Positions 61,593 through 64,000 of a DNA stretch of 64,000 bases are shown in pieces; position 1 is the stretch's first letter, and each line of letters begins with the position of its first letter. The notes beneath the pieces are model-generated. The model was not told the DNA's origin. It searched no databases and worked only from the letters and a program-made list of their open reading frames with translations. A program made the translations under genes and the position numbers. The stretch is from contig CALGAN010000093.1 of NCBI GenBank assembly GCA_937951875.1, forward strand, positions 1 through 64,000, given 5' to 3'. This stretch comes from an uncultured Alkalilimnicola sp. (GTDB taxonomy: Bacteria > Pseudomonadota > Gammaproteobacteria > Nitrococcales > AK92).

Positions 61593-62834
61593 TCAGCCCA
61601 TCAGCAGGCGCTGCACCTCGGCGATTTCCTCGCGCGCTTCTTCGAGAATCGAGCCGCCCTCCACCTCGATCTCGCCAAGCTTGAGGCGGTCGTAAGCGCT
61701 GACGTCGCTCGGCGCCGGCATGGCGTAGCCGCTACCCGCCACCGCCTGCAGCTGGGAGACGATGATCAGGTCGGCGTAATCGCCGGGGCCGTCGTGCTCG
61801 CGGTCCCAGTTGTCCGCCTCCAGCGGCACCTGGACCATGTCGTCGGGGAAGTTCCAGCGCCGCAGGATCATGGCGCCGACCTGCCCGCGGTATTCCTTGA
61901 TGGTCGCCTCCAGCAGGCCGGGGTCGCGCGCCAGCTCCGGGTAATTGCCGGCGTGGGCCAGCATGGGAACGATGCCGATATCGTGCACCAGCCCCGCCAA
62001 CAAACCGCGATCGGGCGAGAAACCGCGCAGCCGCCGCGCCACCACGGCGCTGATCGCGGCGACCAGCGTGCTGTGCATCCACAGCTCCACCATGCGCTTG
62101 TTCAGCAGCGGGTTCTTAGTCTTGAACACTTCGCGCATGGTCACCGCCAGCACCACCTCACGGGTGTTGCGCAGGCCAAGCCGCACGATCGCCGCGGTCA
62201 GGTTGTCGACCGGCTGCTGATGCGAGAACAGCGAGCTGTTGGCGGCGCGAATGATGCGCGCGGCCACCACCGGCTCGCTCTGGATGATCTTGGCCACTTC
62301 CTGGGCGCTGGCGTCGCGCTCGACGATGGCCTGCCGGACCTTGATCGCGATGTCGGGCATGCTGGGCAGCTCCAGCTTGTCCTCCATGAGGTCCTGGAAC
62401 AGGCGGTAGAACAGCCTGGTGCCTGCCTCGCCCTGCTCGGGATCGACCTCGGTGACGTCGATCCGCGGCGGCCGGTATTCGCTCAGCAGCGCGTCGATGC
62501 GCGCGGTGGGCAACCGCACCAGTCGGCAATCGGTACGGGCGAGCGCCGTCACCGCGTGCGGCTGCTGGTAACCCAGCGGCTCGGCCGCGGGCGCGGCGTC
62601 GCCCATGCCCACTAACGTCCGTTCACCGCCGTTGCCGTCGGTAAGCAACAGATTCCCGGACAGCAAATAGCGAGTCCACGGATCGCTTTCATTCTTTCGG
62701 AAGATAACGCTGCGGGCGGGGAAGTCCTCGATCTCGGCTTCGGCGGCGAGGATCTCCAGGGCCTCCGTAGGCAGCTCCCGCAACGGCACCAGCCCCTCCA
62801 GGACGGAGGCGGGAATGGGCACCGGCTTGTTCAT
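61593..62834 (-). CDS. HDOD protein with N-terminal cyclic-nucleotide-binding-like domain
   Basis: A 413-residue signalling protein. Residues 10-120 resemble a cNMP-binding fold (FPARSVIFRKNE, GDAAPAAEPLGY). Residues 150-360 form an HDOD domain (LPSMPDIAIKVRQAI, IIRAANSSLFSH, GLLAGLVHDIGIVPML). ATG 62834 was chosen; an in-frame GTG at 62882 is possible. It is distinct from the single-domain HDOD protein at 57529-58365. Confidence 0.87.
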   Translation of the reverse strand: MNKPVPIPASVLEGLVPLRELPTEALEILAAEAEIEDFPARSVIFRKNESDPWTRYLLSGNLLLTDGNGGERTLVGMGDAAPAAEPLGYQQPHAVTALARTDCRLVRLPTARIDALLSEYRPPRIDVTEVDPEQGEAGTRLFYRLFQDLMEDKLELPSMPDIAIKVRQAIVERDASAQEVAKIIQSEPVVAARIIRAANSSLFSHQQPVDNLTAAIVRLGLRNTREVVLAVTMREVFKTKNPLLNKRMVELWMHSTLVAAISAVVARRLRGFSPDRGLLAGLVHDIGIVPMLAHAGNYPELARDPGLLEATIKEYRGQVGAMILRRWNFPDDMVQVPLEADNWDREHDGPGDYADLIIVSQLQAVAGSGYAMPAPSDVSAYDRLKLGEIEVEGGSILEEAREEIAEVQRLLMG

Positions 62835-62987
62835 CTTGCTGTTGATCGCTGCTCGAAACGAGGAATCCGGCAACCATAGCACAAGCCCGCGGGGGCGAGA
62901 ATTCGGGCCGGAACGAGCCGTGAATCAGTTCACCGATAGCGCATCGGCCGCTTGCCATCGACGGCGACAGGGACCAAAAACCAGGGC

Positions 62988-64000
62988 ATGGATACGACCA
63001 GCCGCAACAGCTCAACCCAACCGGCCCGTCGCGCCCAGACCACCCGGCGCCGGGCCGGAGAACTGCTGACCACCCTGCTCGACCGCCGCTCCCGCCGGCG
63101 CAAACCGGCACCGCTCAACCTGGCGCTGCAAGGGGGCGGCTCGCACGGCGCCTTCACCTGGGGTGTGCTCGACCGCCTGCTGGAGGAGGAAGAACTGACC
63201 ATCGAGGGCATCAGCGGCGCCAGCGCCGGCGCCATGAACGCGGTCATCCTCGCCAACGGCTATCTCGACGGCGGCCGCGCTGGCGCCCAGCGCGCGCTGC
63301 GCGCGTTCTGGGAGGACGTCAGCCGCACCAGTCGACTCAATCCCTTGCAGAACGCGCCGTTCACCACGGCGCTGGCCAGCTGGATGCGCGCCTGGTCGCC
63401 CGGCTACGCCCTGCTGCGCACCCTGGCGCGCAACACCTCGCCGTACCAGTTCAACCCGAGTGGCTACAACCCACTGCTGTCGCTGCTGGAGCGACACGTC
63501 GACTTCGAGCGGCTGCGCCGCAGCCGGCAGCCGAAGCTGTTCATCGCCGTCACCAACGTCCACACCGGCGAACTGCGGGTGCTGCGCAACCACGAGCTCA
63601 CGCCCGCCGCGCTCGCCGCCTCGGCCTGCCTGCCGATGCTGTTCCACGCGATTGCGCTCGACGACGGCCAGCACTACTGGGACGGCGGCTACAGCGCCAA
63701 CCCGCCGCTCACGCCGCTGCTGCTCGAATGCCGCAGCCACCGGCTGCTGCTGGTGCGGCTCAGCCCGCTGTACCACCCCGAGGTGCCGCAGAGCGCCGAC
63801 GAAATTCTCGCCCGCGCCAACGAGTTCACCTTCAACGCCGGACTGCTGCGGGAGCTGCAGATACTGCAGCAAATGCAGAAACAGGCCCGCTTCGGCGTCG
63901 GCCGCCTGGCCAGGCGCCTGCGCGCGCTGGAGCTGCACGAGATCCACACCGACGGACAGCTGCTGGCTTTCGGCGAAAGCAGCCGCGGCAACGCCGACTG
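62988..64000 (+). CDS. Patatin-like phospholipase (3' end outside window)
   Basis: 337 codons are visible and the frame is open at the window end. The oxyanion motif is GGGSHGAF (residues 49-56), the nucleophile is Ser79 in GASAG and the catalytic Asp is D232 in WDGGYSANPP. The basic N-terminus (residues 5-39) lacks a clear signal peptide, suggesting a cytoplasmic or secreted effector-like lipase. ATG 62988 is the only good start. Confidence 0.88.
   Translation, partial: MDTTSRNSSTQPARRAQTTRRRAGELLTTLLDRRSRRRKPAPLNLALQGGGSHGAFTWGVLDRLLEEEELTIEGISGASAGAMNAVILANGYLDGGRAGAQRALRAFWEDVSRTSRLNPLQNAPFTTALASWMRAWSPGYALLRTLARNTSPYQFNPSGYNPLLSLLERHVDFERLRRSRQPKLFIAVTNVHTGELRVLRNHELTPAALAASACLPMLFHAIALDDGQHYWDGGYSANPPLTPLLLECRSHRLLLVRLSPLYHPEVPQSADEILARANEFTFNAGLLRELQILQQMQKQARFGVGRLARRLRALELHEIHTDGQLLAFGESSRGNAD

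Overview
The window is GC-rich (about two thirds G+C by eye) and reads as a gammaproteobacterial chromosome. The evidence is the right half: dapA-bamC beside a divergent gcvR-like/bcp pair, a 1296-residue PurL, a BepA-type protease and a PhaR-controlled class III polyhydroxyalkanoate (PHA) locus. I cannot name the genus. Coding is dense, and I found no tRNA, rRNA, CRISPR array or intact insertion sequence.

Left part, about 1-38 kb: a purine and nitrogen scavenging island. After a partial amidase, azlCD and a chemoreceptor comes a five-gene operon on the minus strand: Rieske oxygenase, 8-oxoguanine-deaminase-like amidohydrolase, 2OG-Fe oxygenase, MFS carrier and a second Rieske oxygenase. Then come a THI5-like binding protein, a small repeat protein, a WrbA-like quinone reductase, guanine deaminase and the complete urate-to-glyoxylate route (puuD, uraH, uraD, puuE, alc, allA). 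An FCD-GntR regulator, a second 8-oxoguanine-deaminase-like enzyme, a LysR regulator, a second 2OG oxygenase, a third Rieske oxygenase, adenine deaminase, a BMP-type nucleoside/purine ABC transporter and a NitT/TauT-type ABC transporter follow. The island ends with a ferredoxin-FAD reductase able to feed Rieske enzymes.

Two regulatory signals tie the island together. A palindrome with core TGTATACA lies in seven promoter regions. Eight good sigma-54 (-24/-12) elements also occur, and in three cases the palindrome abuts or lies within 4 bp of the -12 element. The genes therefore look controlled by nitrogen limitation (sigma-54) plus a purine-derived signal read by the FCD-GntR protein.

No xanthine dehydrogenase is present. 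A 66-codon ORF in front of the ABC transporter looks like the first ~40 codons of xdhA joined in frame to the last ~25 codons of xdhC, which would be a deletion scar of an xdhABC operon. My main inference is that purine ring oxidation has passed to Rieske and/or 2OG oxygenases with the shared reductase, partly through 8-oxopurines that are deaminated to urate.

Right part, about 38-64 kb: mostly core genes. These are an acyl-CoA ligase, an AI-2E family protein, a TerC-CBS protein, purL, bamC, dapA, a gcvR-like gene, bcp, phoH, bepA, the PHA genes (phaE, phaC, phaB, phaR), two HDOD proteins, pabB, fadD and a patatin-like protein cut by the window end. Between phaC and phaB lies a probable unannotated small RNA with its own promoter and a strong intrinsic terminator. 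Hairpin-forming dispersed repeats sit in several gene-free gaps of the left part.
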